From DATCKG01 sp036562385 (GTDB lineage Bacteria; Bacillota; Sulfobacillia; Symbiobacteriales; Symbiobacteriaceae): 25,678 bases of DNA. The notes beneath the pieces were generated by a model that searched no databases, was not told the DNA's origin, and was given only the letters and a program-made list of their open reading frames with translations. A program made the position numbers and the translations under genes. Below are positions 15,359 to 22,045 of the stretch, piece by piece. The stretch is from positions 1 to 25,678 of the forward strand of contig DATCKG010000072.1 of the NCBI GenBank assembly GCA_036562385.1, read 5' to 3'. Position 1 is the stretch's first letter. Each line of letters starts with the position of its first letter.

Positions 15359-15446
15359 GATCGATTCCCCTCCCGTCGCTCGGAATCCGTCGTTCCGGAA
15401 CCCCGTCCGGTGCCCAGCCGGGATCTCGGACACCCCATTGACATCG

Positions 15447-15460
15447 AGAATGTATATTCT
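15447..15460. promoter_or_regulatory. Inverted repeat AGAAT-GTAT-ATTCT upstream of the acyl-CoA ligase gene
   Basis: A 14-bp element with 5-bp perfect arms in an AT-rich island within otherwise GC-rich DNA, flanked by TTGACAT and TTGACAC direct repeats (15438-15444, 15464-15470). It is a plausible operator or promoter region for the divergently placed minus-strand gene, but I could not fit a good -35/-10 pair on the minus strand. Confidence 0.35.
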
Positions 15461-15516
15461 GTATTGACACAATCATTCCTCTTGCGGGAATTCGATCGTG
15501 TTTCTCAGCGCGCAGA

Positions 15517-15547
15517 AAAGGCGTTCCGCTGGGTCCGGAACGCCTTT
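15517..15547 (-). terminator. Intrinsic terminator of the Mn-catalase gene
   Basis: AAAGGCGTTCC (15517-15527) and GGAACGCCTTT (15537-15547) form a perfect 11-bp stem with a 9-nt loop. On the minus strand the stem ends in CCTTTTC. It lies about 20 nt after the stop of the CotJC-like gene. Confidence 0.85.
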
Positions 15548-15565
15548 GCACGCGCGTTTTGGGCG

Positions 15566-16231
15566 CTATGGGATCCCGCCCGTCTCCTGCGGCGGATACT
15601 GAGGCGGGTGCGGATAGGGAAACTGCGGCGGATAGGTAAGGGGCGGCGGCGCCGGCTGAGGGGCGTACATGTCCAGAAATTGCTGATATGTGCCGGGGCT
15701 GGCGTTGATGTACGGGTGTTTGAACCAGGATTTGGGCAGCTCGATGGTGCCCTTGATCGATTCCAGGGCCCGGGCAAAGGCCGCGGCGTGGGCTTCTTCC
15801 CGGTTGCCCAGGAAAATCAGGGTGTCCCGGCTCCCCGGATCCTGCACCACGTTGGCCAGGTGCATGTACAGGTCCCGCGCCCGCAGTTCGGCAGCGATGT
15901 TGCTGTACAGGTCGGTGATGATGTTGCCGGTGATGTCTACGTACCGCGAGGACCAGTCATTGCCGGCCGCATCCCGCATCTTCACCACGACGCCGTGCTG
16001 GCGGGCCAGCTCCGCCACCATCTCCCAGTGGGAAATCTCCTCGGTACCGATGTCCTCCAGCAGGTCCCGGATCTCCGGGATGTTGGTGTTGAACCGCTGG
16101 GTCAGATACGTGTTGAGCGCCGTGGCCTCCGAGTCCTGTCCGGCGTACTGCTCCAGAATTAACTGCCCCCAGCGGGGATCGGGCTGGAGCACCTTTACCG
16201 GCCGGAGCAGTTCCTTCTTATGAATAAACAA
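15566..16231 (-). CDS. cotJC: CotJC-like manganese catalase with proline-rich tail
   Basis: Ferritin-like di-manganese catalase of the spore-coat CotJC type, 221 residues. The five expected metal ligands of Mn catalases are all visible: Glu35 (GQDSEA), Glu65 and His68 (IGTEEISHWEM), Glu115 (AAELRAR) and His148 (REEAHAAAF). It would break down hydrogen peroxide, probably at the spore surface. The last ~30 residues are a Pro/Gln/Tyr-rich tail (PPPLTYPPQFPYPHPPQ) beyond the normal CotJC end. The start is a TTG at 16231: AGGGAGGT lies 9 nt upstream and the sequence FIHKKELLRPVK follows at once, as in CotJC. cotJA and cotJB are not adjacent. It has its own promoter, a long structured leader and its own terminator. 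Confidence 0.88.
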   Translation of the reverse strand: MFIHKKELLRPVKVLQPDPRWGQLILEQYAGQDSEATALNTYLTQRFNTNIPEIRDLLEDIGTEEISHWEMVAELARQHGVVVKMRDAAGNDWSSRYVDITGNIITDLYSNIAAELRARDLYMHLANVVQDPGSRDTLIFLGNREEAHAAAFARALESIKGTIELPKSWFKHPYINASPGTYQQFLDMYAPQPAPPPLTYPPQFPYPHPPQYPPQETGGIP

Positions 16232-16473
16232 AGCAAGGTCACCTCCCTCTCCCCACGTTACGTAGGCGGAATGGAAGATGACCCTGCCTGCGGCCAACGC
16301 GAGTGCAGGGGGCGACGTATCGCCCCCTGCATGGAACGATGGGGCTCGCCACCTCCCATCGTTCCCGGGCAGACGGCTCGCCACCTCGCCTGCCCCTTCC
16401 CGACTCTCCCTGGATCAGACCGCACCGCTACAGCCTGGCCCAAGGAGAGCGTGAGCCGCTTTGAGAGCGACTA
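16232..16473 (-). promoter_or_regulatory. Highly structured leader RNA upstream of the Mn-catalase gene
   Basis: Between the predicted start (about 16473) and the TTG codon the minus-strand transcript can fold into four consecutive hairpins. H1: 16440-16449 pairs with 16404-16413 (10 bp including one G-U). H2: 16391-16396 with 16368-16373. H3: 16355-16365 with 16333-16343 (perfect 11 bp). H4: 16320-16331 with 16304-16315 (perfect 12 bp, 4-nt loop). H2 and H3 expose the same 13-nt sequence GAGGTGGCGAGCC (minus strand; 16387-16375 and 16355-16343) in different stems. H4 lacks a T run, so it is not an obvious terminator. I cannot match this to a riboswitch class I know. Confidence 0.55.
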
Positions 16474-16479
16474 CGTGGT

Positions 16480-16508
16480 ATTATAGCACGAACCGTTGGA
16501 GACCGGCA
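16480..16508 (-). promoter_or_regulatory. Extended -10 promoter of the Mn-catalase leader
   Basis: On the minus strand TGCTATAAT gives a perfect -10 (TATAAT, 16485-16480) with the TG extension. The -35 position, 17 bp upstream (16508-16503), reads TGCCGG and is poor, which an extended -10 can offset. It lies just after the mscS stop codon, so the catalase is transcribed separately. Confidence 0.6.
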
Positions 16509-16519
16509 TGGCACTTCCG

Positions 16520-17578
16520 TCACGATATCGGCGACACGGCGATCTGTATCCCTGCGTCCCGGAAGGTCCGCAGAATCTTCATGTTCAGGTCGTCCGTAAC
16601 CCGTGCCTTGTCATCGTAGTCCCGAACCCAGCAAGACAGGGACAGTTCGAGGGAGGTGCTGGTAATCGCGGTCAGCCAGACGGCTGGTGCTGGTTCCTTC
16701 AATATGTCCGGATGAGCGGCCAAGATCGCCTTCAGGGTCTCCTTGGCCTTTTCCACATCGGCATCACAGGGGAGGGAGATGGTCTGGCGGATAACGGTCC
16801 AGCGGTCTGGATAGGCATAGTTGATGATCCTGGTGTTGGCCATGTCCTTGTTGGGCACCACCAGGGCGTTCCCGTCGAACTGCCGGATGCGAGTGGACCG
16901 CAGGCCGATCTCCGCCACCGTCCCCTTGCGTCCGTCTGTCAGTTCCACCACGTCGCCCACTCGGAAGGGCCGGTCCACCAGGATCATGATACCGCCCAGC
17001 ATATTGGAGAGCGTATCCTGCGCCGCCAGAGCCACCGCCAGGGAAGCAACCCCAGCGGTAGCCACCAGCGCGGTAATGTCCACGCCGAAGGTCTTCAGGA
17101 TAATGGAGAGAGCGATGAAGTAGAGCACCACCGATGCGGTGCGGCGGATCAGCGGCAGAAGCTCGTTGCTCCCGGAGGGCTGGGCCTCGCTGGTCAGGTT
17201 GTGCAGATACCAGTCCAGGGTCACCTTCATCAGGCCGTTCACCAGCCGGGTGACCCCCAGGATCACCAGCATCACGGTGCCTTTCTGCACCCAGTCGAAC
17301 TCGGCCGTCTGAGCCAGGCCGGGCAGGCGGGTTCCCAGCCCCTTCAGGCCCATGCTTAGGCCGGCCATCAGCACCACGAAGCGCATCGGGCGGGCGGCCT
17401 CATCCAGCTTCTGCTCGTCCAACCGGATGGCACCCTGCGAGGTCAGCCGGCTCACCATGCCCCGCAGGACCCGCACTGCCCACCCGGAAGTGATCCAGGC
17501 AACCAAAAGGTAGAGAGCAAATATGGTCCAAGGCGTTCCATATTCCAACCACAAGCGAAGCCAGCGTTCGTAGGTCAT
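16520..17578 (-). CDS. mscS: Small-conductance mechanosensitive channel (MscS family)
   Basis: Membrane channel that opens under hypo-osmotic shock and lets solutes out. The 352-residue protein has four predicted TM segments, which is more than the three of E. coli MscS. The pore helix has the family pattern VATAGVASLAVALAAQDTLSN, followed by GGIMILVDRPFRVGDVVE, the cytoplasmic beta domain (GLRSTRIRQFDG) and the PNKDMANTRIINY segment. The ATG at 17578 has a GGGGTGG site about 10 nt upstream. It lies directly downstream of an OpuC-type compatible-solute uptake operon in the same direction, separated by a hairpin without a T run, so partial read-through is possible. Together they cover both directions of osmotic adjustment. 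Confidence 0.92.
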   Translation of the reverse strand: MTYERWLRLWLEYGTPWTIFALYLLVAWITSGWAVRVLRGMVSRLTSQGAIRLDEQKLDEAARPMRFVVLMAGLSMGLKGLGTRLPGLAQTAEFDWVQKGTVMLVILGVTRLVNGLMKVTLDWYLHNLTSEAQPSGSNELLPLIRRTASVVLYFIALSIILKTFGVDITALVATAGVASLAVALAAQDTLSNMLGGIMILVDRPFRVGDVVELTDGRKGTVAEIGLRSTRIRQFDGNALVVPNKDMANTRIINYAYPDRWTVIRQTISLPCDADVEKAKETLKAILAAHPDILKEPAPAVWLTAITSTSLELSLSCWVRDYDDKARVTDDLNMKILRTFRDAGIQIAVSPIS

Positions 17579-17618
17579 AACTCGCACGCCACCCCTGCTG
17601 CGATGGTTTTCGACACAC

Positions 17619-17646
17619 GAGAAGCCCGGCAAAAGCCGGGCTTCTC
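17619..17646 (-). terminator. Terminator-like perfect hairpin between the Opu operon and mscS
   Basis: GAGAAGCCCGGC (17619-17630) and GCCGGGCTTCTC (17635-17646) form a perfect 12-bp stem with an AAAA loop (TTTT in the minus-strand RNA). No T run follows on either strand, so it may act as a leaky terminator or an mRNA-end stabiliser rather than a full stop. Confidence 0.55.
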
Positions 17647-17701
17647 CCGTCTGCATGTTTCATGATAGAAGGCGGCTTTCGTCGGCGCAAGGCACCCTTC
17701 C

Positions 17702-18403
17702 TCAGCTCGCTGCCGCCGCCGTCTCCTGCTCCAAAGCCGCCGCCGTTCGGCTGGCCCGGACCGGCTCCAGCCGGACGCCCCGCGGTGTCAGCTTTTTCTC
17801 CAGCCACCCGAGGCTCACGTCCGCCAGCACCGCCAGCAGGGCCGCCGGCAGGGCACCGGCCAGGACCATCTGGTCGTTGACCCGGGAAATCCCGGTGAAG
17901 ATGATCTGGCCCAATCCCCCGGCGCCTGCCAGGGACATGATGCTGGCGCTGCCCAGGGTCATCACCGTGGCGATCCGGATGCCGGTCACCATCACCGGCA
18001 GGGCCAGGGGCAATTGCACCAGCCGCAGAATCTGCATGCGGGTCATGCCCATACCCCGGGCGGCCTCGATGATCCCGCTGTCCACCTGCTTCAGTCCCGT
18101 GCAGGTGTTCTGAATGATGGGCAGCAGGCTGTACGCGAAGAGGGTGATCACCGCCGTGGTGGTGCCCAGCCCCGTGAGCGGAATCAACATGCCGACAAAG
18201 GCCAGAATCGGGATGGTTTGAATCGTGTTGCACAGCCCCAGGACCCAGTGGGACAACCATGGCCTGCGGGCGATCAGGACGCCCAGGGGGACACCCACTA
18301 CCAGGGCCAACCCCACGGCGTTGGCCGTCATCGCCAGATGTTCACTGGCTCGCTGCAGCAGGGTGGGGCTGATGCGGACCAGGTACTGGAAAAAATCCAT
18401 CAT
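17702..18403 (-). CDS. opuCD: Osmoprotectant ABC transporter permease (OpuCD-like)
   Basis: One of the two membrane subunits of a glycine betaine/carnitine/choline-type ABC importer. The 233-residue protein has five to six TM helices and the binding-protein-dependent transport signature with the EAA-like loop IIEAARGMGMTRMQILRLVQLPLALP that contacts the ATPase. Its ATG overlaps the stop of the binding-protein gene by four bases (ATGA), so it is coupled to it. The last gene of the operon, it ends near the hairpin at 17619-17646. It is clearly a paralogue of the other permease in the operon (19320-19973). The C-terminal Ala/Glu-rich extension is longer than in that paralogue. Confidence 0.93.
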   Translation of the reverse strand: MMDFFQYLVRISPTLLQRASEHLAMTANAVGLALVVGVPLGVLIARRPWLSHWVLGLCNTIQTIPILAFVGMLIPLTGLGTTTAVITLFAYSLLPIIQNTCTGLKQVDSGIIEAARGMGMTRMQILRLVQLPLALPVMVTGIRIATVMTLGSASIMSLAGAGGLGQIIFTGISRVNDQMVLAGALPAALLAVLADVSLGWLEKKLTPRGVRLEPVRASRTAAALEQETAAAAS

Positions 18404-19302
18404 CCCTCAATCAGCCCCTTCCGGATCAGGAAGTCACGGGCCACGTCCGCCGGTTCCCGGCCCAGCACGTCCACCTCGTAATTCATCTCGGTCATCTCGC
18501 TGGTGGAGATGGTGCCGGCCAGGCTCTGCAGCAGGTCCTTCAGCTCCGGATGCTTCTCCAGCACGTCGTTACGGGCCACCGGAGCGCCCTGGTACGGCGG
18601 GAAGAAGTGCTTGTCGTCCTCCAGGATCACCAGGTCGAACTCCCGGATCCGGGCGTCAGTGGAGTAAGCCAGCACCGCGTCCATCTTTCCGTCGGCCAAC
18701 GCCTTGTACACCAGGCCGATGTCCATCGGGGTCACCTTGCCGAATTCAAATCCATAGGTCTGGATGAAGGCCTGGTATCCGTCGGCCGGCCGGTCGAGCC
18801 AGGTGGTGTCGACTCCCAGGTTGAACTGGGACGCCACCTTCGCGAGGTCCGACACGGTCTTCAGGCCGTACTTCTCCGCGGTCTCCCGCCGCACCGCGAA
18901 GGCGTAGGTGTTCTCGAACCCGTACGGGTCAAAGTAGGTCATGTCAAACTGCTCCTGGAAGCCCTCCTTCACCATCCGGAAGGCTTCGTCCGGATCCCGG
19001 ATCGGCTCCTGGACGTTCAGCGCGCCCGTCAGGTCCGTGCCGACGTACCGAATGGCGGTGATCTGCGCCTCGTTGTTCCGCATGGCAGCGAAACTCATGG
19101 CGCTGGCGCCCAGACCGGTCTTCAGCTCCACCTGAAGGTCGGTCTTCGCCTCGATGTACTGCTTCAGAGCGTGTGCCAGGATCTCTTGCTCCGAGAAATT
19201 CAGAGCCGCGATCACAATCTTGTTCTCCGCCCCGCCCTTGGAGCAGGCCGCGGCGAGAAGCATGACCAGGGTCACCGTCATCAGTTTCCAGATTCGACGC
19301 AT
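18400..19302 (-). CDS. opuCC: Osmoprotectant ABC transporter substrate-binding lipoprotein (OpuCC-like)
   Basis: Extracytoplasmic solute receptor of the glycine betaine/carnitine/choline family, 300 residues. It has a signal peptide with lipobox LAAAC (Cys20). Then come the conserved NFSEQEILAHALKQYIE segment and the hinge region with FDPYGFENTYAFAVRRE, where the tyrosines may contribute to a quaternary-ammonium site. The C-terminal lobe contains DAVLAYSTDARIREFDLVILEDD. The exact solute (betaine, choline, carnitine or other) cannot be read from sequence alone. The gene lies 17 nt after the first permease and overlaps the second by four bases, the OpuC order CA-CB-CC-CD. The ribosome site is only a GGGGGCG stretch. 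Confidence 0.93.
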   Translation of the reverse strand: MRRIWKLMTVTLVMLLAAACSKGGAENKIVIAALNFSEQEILAHALKQYIEAKTDLQVELKTGLGASAMSFAAMRNNEAQITAIRYVGTDLTGALNVQEPIRDPDEAFRMVKEGFQEQFDMTYFDPYGFENTYAFAVRRETAEKYGLKTVSDLAKVASQFNLGVDTTWLDRPADGYQAFIQTYGFEFGKVTPMDIGLVYKALADGKMDAVLAYSTDARIREFDLVILEDDKHFFPPYQGAPVARNDVLEKHPELKDLLQSLAGTISTSEMTEMNYEVDVLGREPADVARDFLIRKGLIEG

Positions 19303-19319
19303 CGTTTCGCCCCCGATTC

Positions 19320-19973
19320 TCAGCTATGTGCAGGCCGGGTCGTATGGCCGGGGGTCAGCCGCCATTCCACCCACCGCAGCCCCCGGTCCGCCACCAGGGC
19401 CAGCAGCGCCGCCGGAATGGCTCCGGCGAAAATCATCTCCGTCCGGCTGAGGCTCAGGCCGGTGACGATCAGGTCACCCAGCCCTCCGGCGCCCACGAAG
19501 GCGGCGAGGGTTGCCCAGCCGATGATCAGGACCGTCGCCACCCGTACGCCGCCCATGATCACAGGCAGCGCCAGGGGAAGTTCCACCATCAGCAGCAGTT
19601 GGGTATTGGTCATGCCCATTCCTCGCCCCGCCTCCACCGCGGCGGGATCCACGCTGCGAATGCCCACGTAGGTGTTGCGCAGAATGGGCAGGAGCGTGTA
19701 CAGGAACAGGGCCGTGATGGCCGGGGTGGCGCCCACGCCCAGCAGCGGGATCATGAATCCCAGCAGGGCCACGGACGGAATCGTCTGCAGGATGCCGGCC
19801 ACCGCCATGACCGGCTCCGCCAGCCGGGGATGGCGGGTCAGCCAGATGCCCAGCGGCACGGCCACCAGCACCGCCAGGGCCACGCTGATGAACGAGAGCC
19901 AGAGGTGCTGTGCGGTGGCGCTCAGCACCTCCGGATACCGCTGCACCAGAAAGTTCAAGAAGGCTTTCATCAT
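19320..19973 (-). CDS. opuCB: Osmoprotectant ABC transporter permease (OpuCB-like)
   Basis: The other membrane subunit of the importer, 217 residues with five to six TM helices and the EAA-like coupling loop AAVEAGRGMGMTNTQLLLMVELPLALP. It begins MMKAFLNFLVQRYPE, and the first ATG overlaps the ATPase stop codon by four bases. It is similar to the permease at 17702-18403 over most of its length, as expected for the heterodimeric pore of OpuC-type systems. Confidence 0.93.
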   Translation of the reverse strand: MMKAFLNFLVQRYPEVLSATAQHLWLSFISVALAVLVAVPLGIWLTRHPRLAEPVMAVAGILQTIPSVALLGFMIPLLGVGATPAITALFLYTLLPILRNTYVGIRSVDPAAVEAGRGMGMTNTQLLLMVELPLALPVIMGGVRVATVLIIGWATLAAFVGAGGLGDLIVTGLSLSRTEMIFAGAIPAALLALVADRGLRWVEWRLTPGHTTRPAHS

Positions 19974-21100
19974 GCACTCGCCCCCTGCCAGAACGCCCGG
20001 GAGAGGACATCCACCAGGCTGGTGCGGGTGATCAGCCCCTGCAGGAAGCCGTCCTCATCCACCACCGGCAGGTAGTCCAGTTTGTCCCGCAGGATCTGCT
20101 CCAGCGCAACCTGCACCGATTCGTCCGGCCGGATGGTGGCCGGCGCATCCTGCATGACGTCGGCCACGGTCCGGGCGCTGGAGTGGCGGGCGGCTTCAAA
20201 GGCCCGGGCGGTGGCGATCCCCAGCAGGCGGTTCTCCTCGTCGGTAACCACCAGAGAATCTACCCGCTTCCGCTTCATCAGATTGATCGCTTCCACCAGA
20301 CCGGTCTCCGGCCGGGTGGTCACCACATGCCGGATCATCACTTCAGCCACCGTCAGCAGGTCCGGCCTGGAGACCAGCCGGTCCCGGCCGATGAACTGGG
20401 CCACGAACTCGTCCTTGGGGTGCCGCAGAATCTCCTCCGGCGTACCCACCTGGTGGATCCGGCCGTCTTTCATCACCACGATCCGGTCCGCCAGCTTGAT
20501 GGCCTCGTCCATGTCATGGGTCACGAAAATGACCGTCTTTCTGAGCTGCTTCTGAAGCCGCTTCACTTCGTCCTGCAGCGTTTCCCGGGTAATCGGGTCC
20601 AGGGCGCCGAAGGGTTCGTCCATCAGGATCAGGTCAGGCTCGGCCGCCAGGGCCCGGATCACCCCCACCCGCTGCTGCTGGCCCCCCGACAGTTCCCGGG
20701 GATACCGGTCCCGATACCGGGCCGGGGAAAGTCCCACCAGCGGCAGCAGCTCGTCCACCCGCCGGCGGCGCCGCTCCGCGTCCCAGCCCAGCAGCCGGGG
20801 CACCAGCTCCACGTTCTGGGCAATGGTCATGTGGGGAAACAGCCCTATCTGCTGAATCACGTACCCAATCGAACGGCGAAGTTCCACCGGATTGATGTCC
20901 ATGATGTTCCGGCCGTTGATGGTAATGGTACCGGATGTCGGCTCGTACAGGCGGTTGACCATTTTCAGGGTGGTCGTCTTTCCGCAACCCGAAGGTCCAA
21001 TCAGGCAGACAAACTCGCCCCGCTCCACTTCCAGGTTGATATCATCCACGGCTTTGGTGCCGTCAGGGAAGACCTTGCTGACGTGTTCAAATCGGACCAC
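19970..21100 (-). CDS. opuCA: Osmoprotectant ABC transporter ATPase with tandem CBS domains (OpuCA-like)
   Basis: ATP-binding subunit of the compatible-solute importer, 376 residues. Walker A GPSGCGKTT (35-43), signature LSGGQQQR (137-144), Walker B LILMDEP (158-164) and H-loop His195 are intact. Residues ~250-370 form two CBS domains. In Listeria and Bacillus OpuCA, CBS domains have been shown to bind cyclic di-AMP, which inhibits uptake; that this copy does so is inferred. The GTG at 21100 has AAGGAGG 9 nt upstream. It is the first gene of a four-gene operon driven by the promoter at 21163-21192, which contains a long inverted repeat. The nearby regulator gene encodes an RCK_C domain, another known cyclic di-AMP binding fold. 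Confidence 0.95.
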   Translation of the reverse strand: MVRFEHVSKVFPDGTKAVDDINLEVERGEFVCLIGPSGCGKTTTLKMVNRLYEPTSGTITINGRNIMDINPVELRRSIGYVIQQIGLFPHMTIAQNVELVPRLLGWDAERRRRRVDELLPLVGLSPARYRDRYPRELSGGQQQRVGVIRALAAEPDLILMDEPFGALDPITRETLQDEVKRLQKQLRKTVIFVTHDMDEAIKLADRIVVMKDGRIHQVGTPEEILRHPKDEFVAQFIGRDRLVSRPDLLTVAEVMIRHVVTTRPETGLVEAINLMKRKRVDSLVVTDEENRLLGIATARAFEAARHSSARTVADVMQDAPATIRPDESVQVALEQILRDKLDYLPVVDEDGFLQGLITRTSLVDVLSRAFWQGASA

Positions 21101-21150
21101 CCCACACCACCTCCTTACTCCGATGGAAAACTTCGCCTAGAATATATGTA

Positions 21151-21186
21151 ACCGACAACTTTATTATATGGTTATAAGTTGTCGGT
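21151..21186. promoter_or_regulatory. Large inverted-repeat operator in the opuC operon promoter
   Basis: ACCGACAACTT (21151-21161) and AAGTTGTCGGT (21176-21186) are perfect 11-bp inverted arms separated by 14 bp. One arm lies in the -35/-10 spacer and directly abuts the -35; the other covers the expected transcription start; the -10 is between them. A protein bound here should block RNA polymerase. The adjacent BusR-like repressor is the obvious candidate. Confidence 0.75.
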
Positions 21187-21192
21187 CGTCAA
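21163..21192 (-). promoter_or_regulatory. Sigma-A promoter of the opuC operon
   Basis: On the minus strand TTGACG (21192-21187), an 18-bp spacer and a perfect TATAAT (21168-21163). The start near 21156 gives a leader of about 55 nt before the GTG of the ATPase gene. This is one of the strongest promoters in the window and lies in an AT-rich island. Confidence 0.8.
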
Positions 21193-21309
21193 GCTTCCAG
21201 GGTTTTGTAGAACTCGCCATTATTGCGCAACGATACTGGGCAGGAAACGAAAGACGCCCATGCCCCAGATGCCGTTGCCCATGCCCGAGCAACCCGCATA
21301 AAAACGGCG

Positions 21310-21339
21310 GTGCCCCAGGGACGCATCTCCCTGGGGCAC
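21310..21339 (-). terminator. Intrinsic terminator of the BusR-like regulator gene
   Basis: GTGCCCCAGGGA (21310-21321) and TCCCTGGGGCAC (21328-21339) form a perfect 12-bp stem with a 6-nt loop. On the minus strand CGCCG and then TTTTTA follow. It separates the regulator gene from the opuC promoter. Confidence 0.85.
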
Positions 21340-21374
21340 ACGCATGCATCGGATACGTTCTTGTACGTCGCCGC

Positions 21375-22019
21375 TCAGGCCATGTCCGGCGGGGGCGTCG
21401 TAGCGCCCAGAATATCCCTTGCCCGGGCCCGGGCATCTTCCGTGCCCGTAATCGTGATCACGTCTCCTGCGGCCAGTTCCATATCCGGCGGCGGGGAAAA
21501 GATGTCGCCTTCGTCCTCCCGGGTGACCACCACCGCGGTGGCACCGGTGCGGCTGCGCAGCTTGATGGATCCGAGGGAACGGCCCACCACCCACGCATCA
21601 GGCTTGACGGTGATCTCCTCCACATGGCGGGACCCCAAAGCACCCGTCACCTGGGTGAGCAGCCGGTCCAGCAGTTCCTCGATCTGCCGATCCAGTTCCC
21701 TACGGGCTTTCAGCAGTTGCCGGAGTTGCCGCGCCCCTTCTTCCAGGCGGTTGCGGGCCTGCACCGACTCCAGATACTCCATGGCCCGGTACTGCGACAA
21801 CACCCGGATGCCGCTGCCAACCATGGACTCTACAATCCCCCGCTCGTGTAGGATCGCCACCGCTCGGCGAATGGTCTCCGGCGACACCTGATACGTCCCC
21901 GCCAGGCTGGAGCGGCCGAGGATACGGGTGCCCTCCTTTACCTCACCAGAGGCGATCTTCCGGGCCAGATCCTGAGCGATCTCCTCGTAACGTGCCCGCG
22001 CGCCAGGTTCCCGTTTCAT
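21375..22019 (-). CDS. busR: BusR-like transcriptional repressor: GntR winged helix plus RCK_C domain
   Basis: A 214-residue DNA-binding protein. Residues ~8-75 form a GntR-type winged helix (IAQDLARKIASGEVKEGTRI, SPETIRRAVAILHERGIV). Residues ~80-125 are a coiled-coil dimerisation helix. Residues ~133-208 form an RCK_C (TrkA-C) domain with GRSLGSIKLRSRTGATAVVV and LAAGDVITITG. This exact architecture is that of BusR of Lactococcus and Streptococcus, which binds cyclic di-AMP through RCK_C and represses the betaine uptake operon. The adjacent opuC-type operon with a palindromic promoter makes the same role likely here. The ATG at 22019 is preferred over an upstream TTG (22049); GGGAG lies about 11 nt before it. 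It is 26 nt downstream of the truncated comA. Confidence 0.88.
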   Translation of the reverse strand: MKREPGARARYEEIAQDLARKIASGEVKEGTRILGRSSLAGTYQVSPETIRRAVAILHERGIVESMVGSGIRVLSQYRAMEYLESVQARNRLEEGARQLRQLLKARRELDRQIEELLDRLLTQVTGALGSRHVEEITVKPDAWVVGRSLGSIKLRSRTGATAVVVTREDEGDIFSPPPDMELAAGDVITITGTEDARARARDILGATTPPPDMA

Positions 22020-22045
22020 CCCGGAATCCACTCCCAGTAGTCCGA

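Noticed and set aside
16333..16396. T-box element before the Mn-catalase gene
   Set aside because: GAGGTGGCGAGCC resembles but does not match the AGGGTGGNACCGCG T-box core, no terminator with T run follows, and the downstream gene is not an aminoacyl-tRNA or amino-acid gene.
16232..16473. yybP-ykoY manganese riboswitch
   Set aside because: Attractive for a Mn enzyme, but the conserved GGGGAGUA-type loop and partner loop are not present in the leader as I read it.
21189..21299. 36-codon minus-strand ORF (MRVARAWATASG...) between the busR terminator and the opuC promoter
   Set aside because: It lacks a ribosome site, begins just after a terminator T run and ends inside the opuC -35 box. Repeated GGGCATGGGC words make a chance frame likely.
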